This document shows positions 63,793-64,000 of a DNA stretch of 64,000 nt, piece by piece; the stretch's first letter is position 1; each line of letters starts with the position of its first letter. Where the stretch lies: assembly GCA_963575745.1 (NCBI GenBank), contig CAUYUJ010016154.1:207583-271582 (forward strand), read 5' to 3'. Position numbers and translations under genes: made by a program. The stretch is from Prorocentrum cordatum. Taxonomy: Eukaryota; Sar; Dinophyceae; Prorocentrales; Prorocentraceae. Below the pieces are notes generated by a model. It was not told where the DNA came from. It worked only from the letters and a program-made list of their open reading frames with translations, and made no database searches.

Positions 63793-64000
63793 CAGAAGGT
63801 TTTCTTTTGTGGCGGATTACGAATTGATTCCTTTTGTGGCAAAATACACAGTGATTCCTTTTTGTGTCGGATTACAAATAGATCCCTTTTGTGGCGAATT
63901 ACAAATCAATTGTGTTTGTGGCGGGTTTCCAATTGATTCCTTTTGTGGCGGATTTGAAATGGATTTCTTTTGTGGCGGATTACAAATTGATTACAAGGGT
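63793..64000 (+). repeat. second TTCCTTTTGTGGCGGATTACAAA array
   Basis: Same unit and orientation as the left arm of the fold-back repeat at 60918, with GGCGG for GGAGG. It runs off the window, so another element of this family may continue to the right. Confidence 0.9.

Overview
The window reads as nuclear DNA of a dinoflagellate. The clearest sign is the dinoflagellate trans-splicing leader: four minus-strand copies match 20 of 22 leader positions (7933-7954, 10280-10301, 12690-12711, 15011-15032), and an exact 17-nt leader core lies at 37482-37498. High GC, very abundant simple repeats and layered, decayed retroelements fit the same group. The species cannot be told from the sequence. I see no confident host housekeeping gene, rRNA or tRNA; nearly everything recognisable is mobile DNA or satellite.

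Layout. 1-3.9 kb: GC-rich minisatellites and CCT tracts. 3.94-32.08 kb: one large tyrosine-recombinase (DIRS/PAT/Ngaro-like) retroelement, from a 163-bp repeat at 3941 to a 200/248/200-bp B1-A2-B2 block at 31435-32082. Its plus-strand genes are a gag-like ORF1 with membrane segments and a CCCH finger, a C5-methyltransferase-like domain with a PPC motif, a basic and acidic linker, reverse transcriptase, RNase H, a second methyltransferase-like domain, tyrosine recombinase and small membrane ORFs. The copy is dead: it has frameshifts, in-frame stops and changed catalytic residues.

ORF1 is split by an 11,879-bp insertion (4631-16509) with 13-bp imperfect terminal inverted repeats and a 6-bp target duplication. 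Removing it restores the reading frame. The insertion carries, on the minus strand, an unrecognised gene, three tandem hAT-like transposase genes (one intact) and a Glu-rich gene. Four copies of a ~0.6-kb intergenic cassette separate them; each holds a GGTCCGGACC-rich array and ends in a relic spliced leader.

32-44 kb: CCT and CAT tracts, a minus-strand LINE fragment (ORF1 plus endonuclease) with a relic spliced leader at its 5' side, and a second, nearly full-length but decayed minus-strand LINE (ORF1, endonuclease, RT with FADD changed to FAHD). 44.7-46.6 kb: a ~95-bp tandem array of about 20 units. 46.6-50 kb: GAT and GGA tracts and degenerate 14-17-bp repeats. 50.1-58.8 kb: a higher-order satellite in which ~1.3-kb blocks follow the order A-B-B-A-B-B-A. 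58.8-64 kb: CCA repeats, an ATG-less open frame, a large fold-back repeat, an Asp-rich VNTR reading frame and a ~32-bp GGATCC-containing array.
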